A stretch of 64,000 nt of DNA from MED-G105 sp039025235. GTDB taxonomy: Bacteria; Pseudomonadota; Alphaproteobacteria; Caulobacterales; Parvularculaceae. Position 1 is the stretch's first letter. Each line of letters begins with the position of its first letter. Of this stretch, positions 17,509 through 26,037 are shown piece by piece. Where the stretch lies: NCBI GenBank assembly GCA_039025235.1, contig JBCCOS010000003.1, forward strand, positions 124,001-188,000. Reading direction: 5' to 3'. The position numbers and the translations under genes were made by a program. The notes under the pieces are model-generated. The model was not told where the DNA came from. It saw only the letters and a program-made list of their open reading frames with translations, and did no database searches.

Positions 17509-19086
17509 ATGGCGCGTTATTTTAGTGTTCTTACGATATTTTTGTGGCTCGTGGGGTGGTCGACTGCGAGTGCCGCAAACGACTATCGGCCGTTGCGGAT
17601 AGCTGTTGCTGCATTCCACCATGAGGCGACAACCTTTTCACCTGAAAAAGCAGACATCGACAATTTTGATCCTGAATTTTTCGCTGGTGACGATCTCCTT
17701 GAACTCTCAGAGACGATGGAGGGGTTCGTGAAGGTCGCCGGAGAACACAAAGGGGTGGAGGTGATACCATTGCGGTCCTTCGGAAGTGTCGTTGGCGGCA
17801 GCTCAAGGGGCCACATTACAAGCCGGGCTTATGAGAAATATGTCGGCGTTATTCTTGACGAACTGAAGGATGCTGGCGACATCGATGCTGTTTATCTCGA
17901 CCTCCATGGATGTGCTGCTGTTGAAGGCATAGATCGGCCTGAGGCCGAGCTCGCCAAACGCGTTCGAAAAGTCGTTGGAAAGGATGTTCCAATTGCAGGA
18001 ACATTTGATCCCCATGGAAATGAAGACGATCATTTTTTAAAGCACGCGGATTTCTCGCTGTCGATGAAATATTTCCCCCACTATGACGGCAACCTACAAG
18101 GGGCTAGAGCAGCGCGCCTTTTGATCCGAGCGGCTCGTGGTGATTACGTTTCAACCCGCGCCACGCGTCGGCCTGGGATCATTACACCGACTGTTTTGCA
18201 GTGGACCGGTGCCGACCCCTGGATGAGCATTGTTCAAAGAGCGCTTGTTTGGGAGGCGCGTGAGCCGGATGTTTTCGTGAGCGTGTTCTTCGGCTTTCCC
18301 TGGAACGACTCTGTTGACGCTGGGGCGACCGTCCAGGTTATGACGAACAATGATCAAAAGCTTGCTGACAAAATCGCTCAGGACCTGAGCGATTATATGT
18401 GGCGACGTCGGGGAGAGTTATTTTCCGTTCCAATATTTAAACCCGATGTGGCCGTCGCCAAAGCCATTGAAGCCACGAAAGCAAAAGCAACGCCGGTGGT
18501 GCTTGCCGATTATTCTGATCGAAGCGGCGATGCTACCCATATCCTATCAGAAATTGTGAAGCAGGATCTTAGCGGTGTACTTTATGCGACGCTTCGCGAT
18601 GAACGCACGATAGATGCTTTAGAGGAAGCGGGGGCCAAGCGAGGTGATTCCTTCGACCGCGCGGTCGGGGGGTTCGTTAACCCTGCGGCTAGCGGGAAAC
18701 CCGTCAGGATACGCGGCAAAATACGCTATTTGGGCAAGTCTAGCTTTGACTCTTCAAACATTCGAGTGGCTTTGATTGAGTTTGGTAAAGGAAACACACT
18801 TGTTATAACCGACCAGCTTGTCCAGATCATGTATCCTCAAGGGCTTTATCGCTTCGGGGTCCTGAATACCAATGACTATACAAGTTGGGTGCTGAAGTCC
18901 CGTGCTCATTTTCGTCGCGGCTTTGATGATACCGGCTATGCAAAGACCATCATGATTGTGGATGCACCCGGACCATTCCTCGGAACAGTTCATCTTGATG
19001 CGCTCGATTATAAAAATGTCGAACTCGACAACCTGTTCCCGTTTAGTGAAGGCGGTGTGCAGGCTGCTGCGCAGGCCGCAGATTAA
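17509..19086 (+). CDS. Exported M81-family (MlrC-like) protein
   Basis: A 525-residue protein starting at the ATG 17509 (MARYFSVLTIFLWLV), which has AAAGG upstream and gives a signal peptide ending near ASAAND; a TTG seven codons earlier is less likely. The rest matches the MlrC family (DUF1485/M81): AAFHHEATTFSP, DLHGCAAVEG, GTFDPHGNEDDH and FPHYDGN contain the acidic and His residues expected for metal binding. MlrC of sphingomonads cleaves the linear tetrapeptide from microcystin; most relatives have no known substrate. Export is uncommon for the family in my knowledge. Neighbours do not point to a substrate. Confidence 0.82.
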   Translation: MARYFSVLTIFLWLVGWSTASAANDYRPLRIAVAAFHHEATTFSPEKADIDNFDPEFFAGDDLLELSETMEGFVKVAGEHKGVEVIPLRSFGSVVGGSSRGHITSRAYEKYVGVILDELKDAGDIDAVYLDLHGCAAVEGIDRPEAELAKRVRKVVGKDVPIAGTFDPHGNEDDHFLKHADFSLSMKYFPHYDGNLQGARAARLLIRAARGDYVSTRATRRPGIITPTVLQWTGADPWMSIVQRALVWEAREPDVFVSVFFGFPWNDSVDAGATVQVMTNNDQKLADKIAQDLSDYMWRRRGELFSVPIFKPDVAVAKAIEATKAKATPVVLADYSDRSGDATHILSEIVKQDLSGVLYATLRDERTIDALEEAGAKRGDSFDRAVGGFVNPAASGKPVRIRGKIRYLGKSSFDSSNIRVALIEFGKGNTLVITDQLVQIMYPQGLYRFGVLNTNDYTSWVLKSRAHFRRGFDDTGYAKTIMIVDAPGPFLGTVHLDALDYKNVELDNLFPFSEGGVQAAAQAAD

Positions 19087-19108
19087 CGCAAAACGTGGTG
19101 TAAAGGGT

Positions 19109-19140
19109 TTGCAGCCGAACCGCACACACTCCGGCTGCAA
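19109..19140 (+). terminator. Convergent-gene hairpin carrying the family 1 loop core
   Basis: A perfect 9-bp stem TTGCAGCCG/CGGCTGCAA encloses a 14-nt loop AACCGCACACACTC, whose complement holds the GTGTGTGCGGTT core of the family 1 repeats. It lies 22 bp after the MlrC-like gene and before the convergent dehydrogenase gene, so it may work as a bidirectional terminator, although no long T run follows. Confidence 0.5.
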
Positions 19141-19168
19141 GCGCTTTCGTTCACTTTTCCTGAAACGC

Positions 19169-20320
19169 TTAATGTCTAAAACGAAGGTTATCTCGACTGA
19201 GTTGGTCAATGCGGGAGACGCCCATTAAGTGCATGTCGCGTTCGATTTCTGTACGGAATTGTTCTAGGGCGCGTGTCACACCCGCTTCACCGGCGGCAGC
19301 AAGGGCATAGAGGTAAAGTCGGCCGCCAGAACATGCCTTTGCGCCGACTGACAAAGCCTTCAGGACATGGGTTCCGCGTTGAATTCCACCCTCGCAGATA
19401 ACGTCAATTTTATCGCCAACGGCATCGCAAATCTCTGCCAGTTGGTCAAATGGCGCGCGCGCCCCGTCAAGTTGGCGTCCGCCATGGTTTGATACCATGA
19501 TGCCGGTGCAGCCAATATCAACGGCCCGCTTGGCGTCTTCAACGCTCATAATACCTTTTAACGCGAATTGACCATCCCACTTCGCGCAAAGCGCTTCGGC
19601 GTCTTTCCATGACATGCTCTTGTCGAGCATCGTGGAGAAATAATCGCCAACAGACACCGCAACATTCGTTCCCTGTTGGACGTGACCCGATAGGTGCGGC
19701 ATGTCGAACTTCTCCGATGTCATATAATTCCAGGCCCAAGCCGGATGGGACGCGAAGCTAAAAAGGGATGACATGGTTAGCTTGGGCGGTGAGGTAAAGC
19801 CGGTCCTGAGATCCCGTTCGCGGTTGCCGCCTGTGATTGTATCAACCGTGAGTGCCATTACGTCGAACTTTGCGGCTTTCGCACGCTGCAGTAGAGCGTC
19901 GTTCAGGCCGCGATCCTTATGGAAGTAAAACTGAAACATCTTTGGCGTTTGAGCGATGCCGGCAATTTCTTCTGCGGACACCGATGCAAGCGATGAAACG
20001 CCAAACATCGTGCCCATCTTCGACGCTGCTCTCGCGACCGCGCGTTCGCCATCATGATGGAAAAGACGCTGTAGTGCGGTTGGAGCACAGTAAAGCGGCA
20101 TGGCAAGCTTTTGGCCCATCACCTCAACGCTCATGTCGACTTTGTCGACACCATTCAACACATTCGGTACGAGATCGCACGCCTCATAGGCTTCGGTGTT
20201 ACGCCGATAGGTTACCTCGTCGTCGGCAGCGCCGTCGATATAGTGAAAAATAGGCGATGGCAGGCGACTTTTCGCAAGCTTACGAAAATCGGAAAAATTG
20301 TGACAGTCTGTTAGTCCCAT
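19169..20320 (-). CDS. FMN-dependent alpha-hydroxy acid dehydrogenase (LldD/glycolate oxidase family)
   Basis: A 383-residue protein from the ATG at 20318-20320 (MGLTDCHNF), preceded by AGGAG at 8 nt; the longer GTG start is less likely. Family landmarks are IDGAADDE, YCAPTALQRLFHHDGE, MFQFYFHKDRG, ALTVDTITGGNRERDLR, LKGIMSVEDA and the active-site motif SNHGGRQLDG, then ICEGGIQRGTHVLKAL. Such enzymes oxidise L-2-hydroxy acids such as L-lactate or glycolate and pass electrons to quinone or oxygen. The substrate cannot be fixed from sequence alone. It is convergent with the MlrC-like gene. Confidence 0.9.
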   Translation of the reverse strand: MGLTDCHNFSDFRKLAKSRLPSPIFHYIDGAADDEVTYRRNTEAYEACDLVPNVLNGVDKVDMSVEVMGQKLAMPLYCAPTALQRLFHHDGERAVARAASKMGTMFGVSSLASVSAEEIAGIAQTPKMFQFYFHKDRGLNDALLQRAKAAKFDVMALTVDTITGGNRERDLRTGFTSPPKLTMSSLFSFASHPAWAWNYMTSEKFDMPHLSGHVQQGTNVAVSVGDYFSTMLDKSMSWKDAEALCAKWDGQFALKGIMSVEDAKRAVDIGCTGIMVSNHGGRQLDGARAPFDQLAEICDAVGDKIDVICEGGIQRGTHVLKALSVGAKACSGGRLYLYALAAAGEAGVTRALEQFRTEIERDMHLMGVSRIDQLSRDNLRFRH

Positions 20321-20500
20321 AACGCCCACTCCTATCTTGTTTGGGCCCTTCACCGAACGAAGATACGCGCCATACCAATTTTACCTGGTATTGCAAGCCC
20401 TTCATCGGTCGGCGTCTGCGACCAAAGGTCGACAGGTTGACACATTGGGGGATTTCGCGATGATCCAGAGCGCTCGGGGAAGTAACTGAAATCGTCTGAT

Positions 20501-21445
20501 ATGTTTGGTGAATTGTGGATTGATCGTCCAACGGAGTATGAAGCCCGGATTGGATCATTCGAAGGGACCCTACGAACGCGGCTGGAGCATTTCGTCGAGC
20601 ATGGCTATGTCATTATCGAAGGTTGCGTGGATGACGACACGATCGACGAAGTTCTGCATGATGTGGAATCCTTCGAACGGTGTCCCAAAAAATTCGTCAT
20701 GCGGCGTGCCGGAAAATATATCGACCCCGTTGGGCATGGCGATTTAACATTCCAGGACAGAATTATCGATTTATATGCGATATCGCCTGCAGCGCGTCGC
20801 GCGATTTATGCGCCGCAGGCGTTGGAGTTTTTCAAGGCCATTTTTGGTGGCGACGTGTTGACCATACAAAGCCTTTATTTCCAGTATGGTTCTCAGCAGG
20901 CCATTCATCAAGATACAGCATATGTCGTCTCGCAAAAGCCCTTAAGCCTCTCTGCGATTTGGATCGCATTAGAGGACGTCTCAGAAGGTGCAGGTGAGCT
21001 TCAATATTATCCTGGCAGTCACCGATTTGATCCATTTCTATTTAAAGATGGCCGCAAGTCTTGGGCGAAAAATATCGATGGCCCTGAAAAGCATAAGGAG
21101 TATCTTCAACAACTTCATACTCAGGCTGATGAACGTGGGATCGAGACGCAGTCATTTGTTCCAAAAAAAGGCGATGTGCTTATTTGGCATGCTGATCTTG
21201 CGCATGGTGGCGCACGCGTGACCGATACACTACGGACTCGCAAAAGCTTGGTCGCTCACCAGGTGCCGCGCGCTGTAAAACCAAAATACTTTAAAACCTT
21301 GGGCCATCGCTATGCGGAATTTCATTCGGGGGATGATGGTTACTTTTCATCGCGTCATTTTGATTTGAAAAAACTTACCCGCAACGGCGTTGCGCCGATA
21401 CTCTACGACGCTGGTATTACGAAGAAACGCAAGGGTTTGTGGTAA
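20501..21445 (+). CDS. Phytanoyl-CoA dioxygenase (PhyH) family protein
   Basis: A 314-residue Fe(II)/2-oxoglutarate dioxygenase. The iron-binding HxD is in AIHQDTAYV, the distal His is in WHADLAHGGARV, and an Arg follows in DTLRTRKSLVAH. The ELQYYPGSHRFD segment is typical of the family. The substrate is unknown; members hydroxylate lipids, small metabolites or secondary metabolites. Its stop overlaps the GTG start of the sulfotransferase gene by 7 nt, indicating co-translation, so the pair may hydroxylate and then sulfate a common product. Confidence 0.85.
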   Translation: MFGELWIDRPTEYEARIGSFEGTLRTRLEHFVEHGYVIIEGCVDDDTIDEVLHDVESFERCPKKFVMRRAGKYIDPVGHGDLTFQDRIIDLYAISPAARRAIYAPQALEFFKAIFGGDVLTIQSLYFQYGSQQAIHQDTAYVVSQKPLSLSAIWIALEDVSEGAGELQYYPGSHRFDPFLFKDGRKSWAKNIDGPEKHKEYLQQLHTQADERGIETQSFVPKKGDVLIWHADLAHGGARVTDTLRTRKSLVAHQVPRAVKPKYFKTLGHRYAEFHSGDDGYFSSRHFDLKKLTRNGVAPILYDAGITKKRKGLW

Positions 21446-22569
21446 GCGTAATCCGCGGCGGCGGAAAGAAATCACCGGAAAAGATATTTCTGCATATCGG
21501 GTGTGAAAAAACCGGGACGACGTCCGTCCAGCGGTACTTCTCTGAAAACCGCGCGCGTTTGTCTGAGCAACAAATTCTTTATCCGAAGTCTGTTGGAGCA
21601 TCAAACCATTTCGACCTGTCTGTGTACTGCCTTGACGATAACAAAATCACGGCGCTTCGTCGGCGTCGACAGGCGGTGGACACCGCGTCAATTAATAAGG
21701 CGCGCACGGATATTGAAAAGGCGTTTCGCGCCGAGTGCGCGCGTGTCTGTCCAACGCGCATCGTGTTAAGTAGTGAGCAGCTTTCCAGTAATGTTACAAC
21801 GCAACAAGAGATCGAACGACTCCGCTCGCTGCTCGGCGATTTCGGTGCGCCAATAGAGATTATTTTGTATGTGCGACGGCAAGATGATCTTGCGGTAAGT
21901 TCCTATTCCACGCAGGTGAAAGCAGGGGCAACTTATAAGTTCGATACTGGTAAAATCAGTTCTCGGAATATCAAATATAACTATGAGAAAATGTGTAAAC
22001 TGTGGACGCAGTTCCCTGGTGACACGCGCCTCACGGTTCGTCTTTATGACAGGCGCGTCTTGGCAGGAGGAGATGTCGTTACAGATATATGTCAACTGAT
22101 AGGCGTTGACACTGATGGGTTTGTCAAGCCGCCTGATGCAAACAAAACCCTCGACCCGACGACACTTGAGGTTCTCAGATGTCTGAATACGCACCTACCC
22201 CAACATGGGGACCCCCAAAATTTGCGCGGCAATCTACAGGATATATTCGCATCACTGTCCTCCAACGAAAAGCTGACAATTGCGGATGTTGAAGCCGAGC
22301 AAATCATGACGGCGCTTCGTACAGAGAATGAATGGGTTCGCGCGCGCTATTTCTCGGATCTCGAATTCGATCCGTTCGAGGTGCGGGCCCGCGGAAGCAA
22401 AAACACGCTCAACAAAGATTTAAGCCTAGACGAAACACTGAAAGTGTTTGCGGAGGTTTGGACCCTGAAACAAAAGCAGCTTATGGCCTCGCGCGCCGAC
22501 GCATCGCCACTCGCTCTCGATCGAAACGTCATACGGTCAGCGATATCGCGGTTTCGCAAGTTCATGTAA
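21439..22569 (+). CDS. Sulfotransferase-like protein
   Basis: A 376-residue protein opening, after a short basic N-terminus, with FLHIGCEKTGTTSVQRYF, the 5'-phosphosulfate-binding loop of PAPS-dependent sulfotransferases, followed by a mid-region RIVLSSEQLSS and LYVRRQDDLAVSSYSTQ, where Arg and Ser correspond to the 3'-phosphate-binding motif. The substrate is not predictable. The GTG start overlaps the end of the PhyH gene. The gene ends 57 bp before a family 1 repeat, which may form its 3' end. Confidence 0.75.
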   Translation: MVSVIRGGGKKSPEKIFLHIGCEKTGTTSVQRYFSENRARLSEQQILYPKSVGASNHFDLSVYCLDDNKITALRRRRQAVDTASINKARTDIEKAFRAECARVCPTRIVLSSEQLSSNVTTQQEIERLRSLLGDFGAPIEIILYVRRQDDLAVSSYSTQVKAGATYKFDTGKISSRNIKYNYEKMCKLWTQFPGDTRLTVRLYDRRVLAGGDVVTDICQLIGVDTDGFVKPPDANKTLDPTTLEVLRCLNTHLPQHGDPQNLRGNLQDIFASLSSNEKLTIADVEAEQIMTALRTENEWVRARYFSDLEFDPFEVRARGSKNTLNKDLSLDETLKVFAEVWTLKQKQLMASRADASPLALDRNVIRSAISRFRKFM

Positions 22570-22625
22570 TAAAGCTGCGAGGCTTACGCCACATAATCTG
22601 TATAGCGCTTTTATAATTTAAAACC

Positions 22626-22728
22626 CAAAGCGCCTCCGTTTCAATTGGAATCAGAAGGGCGCTTTAAGCTGTTGATTTGACGCTTTTCCTTAACGCCAAC
22701 CGCACACACTTGGCTTGGAAATACTTTG
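22626..22728 (-). repeat. Family 1 double-hairpin repeat, copy 4 (reverse orientation)
   Basis: Read on the minus strand it has the left hairpin (GTATTTCC/GGAAAAGC arms, slightly decayed) with the GTGTGTGCGG loop inside GCCAA/TTGGC, and the right hairpin AAAGCGCC/GGCGCTTT. It lies between the sulfotransferase and SRPBCC genes. Confidence 0.88.
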
Positions 22729-22833
22729 AAACAACGATATTCACGAGAGAAGAAGTTGCATCGGTGAGTGTCCAAAATACTGACAGGGTTATAAAAAAAG
22801 TTTGATCAACGTTGCCAGGAAAGGTGATGCATC

Positions 22834-23283
22834 ATGGGTATATGTCATAACACTATTCAACTAAAGCACCACTACCGCCACCCTCCAGAACGGCTTTTCG
22901 CCGCTTATCTTAACCCTACGACACGTGAGATTTGGTCTTCACCAAGTGATCAAACTGCCGTGGACATCGTCAGTACCGATGTTCGGTCGGGCGGTGTTGA
23001 AGAAACGCGGTGTGGAATGAAAGGTGATCTAAAGTATCGCACACAGGTGAGGTATCATTTGGTTCGACCAAACAAATTGATTTCTTTTAGTGAAGTTCTT
23101 TTTGAAGCTGATACCATTCTGAGCGTTGCGCTGATCACGTTCCAATTTCACGAGATCGACGGCGACCAAACCGAGTTGGTGTTAACCGACCAAGTCACAT
23201 CTTACATCGGTGCGGATGGTGTTGAAGGACATCGCCAGGGGCTCACAGCGGCATTGGTAAATTTGCAACGTTTCTTGGACTAA
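22834..23283 (+). CDS. SRPBCC (START/AHSA1-like) domain protein
   Basis: A 149-residue single-domain protein. The opening QLKHHYRHPPERLFAAYLNP and the repeated beta-strand pattern with RYHLVRPNKLISFSE and ELVLTDQVTSY fit the SRPBCC ligand-binding superfamily (AHSA1 group). These bind hydrophobic ligands or act as small cyclases; no ligand can be named. A strong ribosome-binding site AGGAAAGG precedes the ATG. It ends 100 bp before a convergent FAD oxidoreductase gene. Confidence 0.8.
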   Translation: MGICHNTIQLKHHYRHPPERLFAAYLNPTTREIWSSPSDQTAVDIVSTDVRSGGVEETRCGMKGDLKYRTQVRYHLVRPNKLISFSEVLFEADTILSVALITFQFHEIDGDQTELVLTDQVTSYIGADGVEGHRQGLTAALVNLQRFLD

Positions 23284-23383
23284 ACCCGTTCAGCGACTCC
23301 ATTTGAAATAGAGCAGGTTCAAGACAATCGCGCATTGGTTTTCACCGATAATGGTGATTACAGATGATCTGAACCGATATTCG

Positions 23384-24571
23384 TTATCCCCAATTGAACA
23401 TTGGTGCCACTTTTGCACGTGCGGCGAGAAATTCATCCCTGTTCGGCGTTTCAGTGTCGTCACCGAACCCGTAGTAACTGTTGCCTCCAGTCTCCTGAAT
23501 CAGAAGTCCATCGCTGCGAGAGATCACGGCCACATTCCGATGCGATATTGAATAACGGCGATCAGTCTGAGGCGCCATCCATGCGATCTGCCCCCGAACA
23601 GGGACCAGAGACCCGTCGCCAACAAGCATTTTGGCATCATACCCCGTGCAATTGACAACAACCTCACTTGGGAGACGGATGATGTCGTCCATCGAAGAAA
23701 CAGTGCCTCGCTCAATGCGCCCGCCCAAGGATAGGAATTCATCAGTTAATTGACGGGTATATTCAGTGATGTTGAAGGTCATCTCAAGCTGCCCTGTCAC
23801 CGTCGTTTTGACGGGAAACGGCGCATTATTTAGAGAAAGCCCGCCAGGTTCCATTCCGCGAAGGCTGCGACGGAGGTGAATGAATTTGTCGCCGTTGGTT
23901 GGCGGTTCAGTCAGCGGCGGCTCGGGGGTTTCTGATCTGAGATAAAAGCGCGGCTGAAATTCCACTGGATTGCCTGTCCGCCCCACATAACTCAGATGCC
24001 GTGCATAAGAGCGACGGGCCAGCGTTTCCCATAGGGCGGGATAGGCGTCATCAACCTTGTCCTTAAAGCCGACACGACTGGACGGAGACCATACCCCCGT
24101 TGCACGAGCCGAGCGGCTTTCCAACGGCAAGTCGCGCGCATAAATAGTGACGTTAGTGCTGGTCTCAGCGATAGCGATCGCCGTTGTCAGCCCCATCGCA
24201 CCAGCGCCAAGCACCGTAACGGATTTTGGTCGGCGGACAGCCACAAGATCACGCACAGCCTCAGCATACCCCCAAGCGAGGGACCAACCCGAGCCGCCAT
24301 GCCCGTAATTATGGATGATCGTTTTTTTTCCAACGGTCTCTGCTTCTAGGCGTGGACCGGCAGGGCGAAAGGGTCGTGTGCAGACGGTAATTTTAATAAG
24401 GTTTCCGGCTGATACATCAAGTGGTTTCAGCGCGTCGAAGCCATACGCCCGCGACGAAAAATTCGGCAATTGACCAATGCGGCCGGTGTTCACGCACCCC
24501 GCGACTGTTGCGCCCAGTCCGGACATAATGAGATTGCGTCGATTGAGTAAATGGACTGTCATAGCGTACAC
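23384..24571 (-). CDS. Exported FAD-dependent oxidoreductase, D-amino-acid-oxidase fold
   Basis: Up to 395 residues. The N-terminus contains RRNLIMSGLGATVAGC, which looks like a twin-arginine signal with a lipobox (VAGC), suggesting a Tat-exported lipoprotein. A GSGWSLAWGYAEA segment precedes the FAD-binding VTVLGAGAMGLTTAIAIAE; the C-terminal half with PVRGQIAWM and a final YYGFGDD region fits the DAO family. It would oxidise an amine or amino acid with FAD; the substrate is unknown. Two starts are possible, GTG 24571 (AAGGA upstream) and ATG 24562. It is the only visible gene of its transcript. Confidence 0.78.
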   Translation of the reverse strand: MYAMTVHLLNRRNLIMSGLGATVAGCVNTGRIGQLPNFSSRAYGFDALKPLDVSAGNLIKITVCTRPFRPAGPRLEAETVGKKTIIHNYGHGGSGWSLAWGYAEAVRDLVAVRRPKSVTVLGAGAMGLTTAIAIAETSTNVTIYARDLPLESRSARATGVWSPSSRVGFKDKVDDAYPALWETLARRSYARHLSYVGRTGNPVEFQPRFYLRSETPEPPLTEPPTNGDKFIHLRRSLRGMEPGGLSLNNAPFPVKTTVTGQLEMTFNITEYTRQLTDEFLSLGGRIERGTVSSMDDIIRLPSEVVVNCTGYDAKMLVGDGSLVPVRGQIAWMAPQTDRRYSISHRNVAVISRSDGLLIQETGGNSYYGFGDDTETPNRDEFLAARAKVAPMFNWG

Positions 24572-24897
24572 AATTGTCCTTGATGGATGGTCAAATATCT
24601 CTTTATTTGCTTATATAGAAAAAATAATATTGTCTATTCTTGTGCTCAGCCGTAACTTGAATGCGAATGAAATATTATCCGCCCGCATAAACGCTGTCGC
24701 CCGGCAAAACCAACGAAACCCTCGCGTCAAGCCAATGGGGTAGGACGTCATATGCGTTCCACGAACTCTGCTTGTTGGCCAACCATATTAGGGAAACCCG
24801 GCGAAATGGACGGGATTTCAGCTTCGCCAATGGCAAAATAGATCCGGCCACTGCGTTGTCGCGCTGTTTTCTGGAAGCCGCGCGAGAGATATTACCT
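24572..24897. other. Intergenic region between two minus-strand genes
   Basis: AT-rich stretch upstream of the FAD oxidoreductase gene, presumably its promoter region. No gene, repeat or clear hairpin is visible. Confidence 0.4.
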
Positions 24898-25329
24898 TCA
24901 AGACACTTTTCGTTTGGTCAGTACGGTAATTCCGCGCACCGATGAAAAGACGAGAAATCCCGCTGGACCCAACATGAAGGTGATCGGCAAGACGGGTAGA
25001 ACCATCCAAAATTTGATGCCTTCGCGCCGGCCAACACGGCAAATCCAAGCACCGATCAAGAGATCAAAGACGAGAAAATGAACCCAGCCCGCCATAAGGG
25101 CTGTTGGGTTTGAGAATAATTGCGTTACTTCAGCGAAATTCCCAAACCCGCCGCCATTTTCATTTGAGAGAAAGATCAGGCCGAGATATCCGACCGAGAG
25201 GATGGCAGGCACGATGAGACCGGCAATCCTATCGGACCATTTCGGAATAAACGGCGAAATCAAAAGCGCGGCCCAGCCAGACATTGCGAGTAACCCCGCT
25301 AAAGAGAATACGCGCTCGAAGTCCATCAT
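24898..25329 (-). CDS. ABA4-like (DUF4281) membrane protein
   Basis: A 143-residue protein with four hydrophobic segments. The stretch TQLFSNPTALMAGWVHFLVFDLLIG followed by FMLGPAGFLVF is the DUF4281/ABA4-like signature, here given only by its key words LFSNP, GWVHFL, FDLLIG and GPAGF. The plant relative ABA4 is needed for neoxanthin formation; bacterial members have no assigned role. It is divergent from the marR gene across an 89-bp gap with a long palindrome, so it is a likely target of that regulator. Confidence 0.85.
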   Translation of the reverse strand: MMDFERVFSLAGLLAMSGWAALLISPFIPKWSDRIAGLIVPAILSVGYLGLIFLSNENGGGFGNFAEVTQLFSNPTALMAGWVHFLVFDLLIGAWICRVGRREGIKFWMVLPVLPITFMLGPAGFLVFSSVRGITVLTKRKVS

Positions 25330-25367
25330 CTCATCCCCTTTTTGCCGTTAATGTATTCGTAAAATAT

Positions 25368-25411
25368 GTCTATTGCATAATACTTGAACTTGCAAGCATT
25401 ATGCAATAGAC
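25368..25411. promoter_or_regulatory. Perfect 14-bp inverted repeat: probable MarR operator in a divergent promoter
   Basis: GTCTATTGCATAAT (25368-25381) and ATTATGCAATAGAC (25398-25411) are perfect inverted copies separated by 16 nt, midway between the ABA4-like gene and marR. Each arm is itself nearly palindromic (ATTGCATAAT). TTGCAT (25373) and CATTAT (25397) are spaced 18 bp and could be the -35/-10 of marR, in which case transcription would begin within about 10 nt of the ATG. Repression by the adjacent MarR protein is inferred. Confidence 0.75.
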
Positions 25412-25418
25412 AACTCTT

Positions 25419-25865
25419 ATGGGCGATTTGTATACGATCAATGCGCTGAGGCTTCTGCAAAGTGCGGACGAATTAAAGGCCAAGCTTGCCGGTGCTTTTG
25501 CGGCCATTCACGGGCTTTCAGTGAATGAGTTTTTCTTGCTGATGCATTTGGAGCGGGCGCCCCAGAATCGGTTGCCCCGCGTTGAATTGGCCAAGCGAAT
25601 GCATGTGAGCGCGTCGACGGTAACCCGAATGGTCGCCCCTATGGAAAAGACTGGCCTGGTAAGCCGTGACGTTGGCGCCAGAGACGCAAGACTTGCGTTC
25701 GTCGTGCTAACAAAATCGGGAAAAAGGAAACTGGGAGAAGCGCGCGCGACCTTCAAGAATCATGCTCGCGATACTTTCGCAGATCGCTGGAACGCTGATG
25801 ATCTTGATCAGCTGTCTGAACTTCTCTACCGTCTGGTGGCCGGGACATCGGCTAATTTGACTTAA
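25419..25865 (+). CDS. MarR-family transcriptional regulator
   Basis: A 148-residue winged-helix regulator. The recognition region is AKRMHVSASTVTRMVAPMEKTGLVSRD, cited here by its core SASTVTRMV, with the wing DARLAFVVLTKSGK. MarR dimers usually bind a palindrome in a divergent promoter and respond to phenolic or oxidative ligands. The ATG lies only 8 bp after the palindrome and lacks a ribosome-binding site, which suggests a leaderless or very short-leader mRNA. The divergent ABA4-like gene is the obvious partner. Confidence 0.88.
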   Translation: MGDLYTINALRLLQSADELKAKLAGAFAAIHGLSVNEFFLLMHLERAPQNRLPRVELAKRMHVSASTVTRMVAPMEKTGLVSRDVGARDARLAFVVLTKSGKRKLGEARATFKNHARDTFADRWNADDLDQLSELLYRLVAGTSANLT

Positions 25866-26037
25866 AGAAAACTTGTAACGTGGCTAAATTATTTATGGGT
25901 GTCTCGGTAAGTGGGCGCGTTTGTACGTCTGGTAATGGCCCTAAACGGACGTTCGATTCGAGAAAGGCTTATGGCTGCTTTGCGGGACTTAGCTGCCATC
26001 TACTTGCTTATTGCGAACGGCCGAACAAGACTAACGT

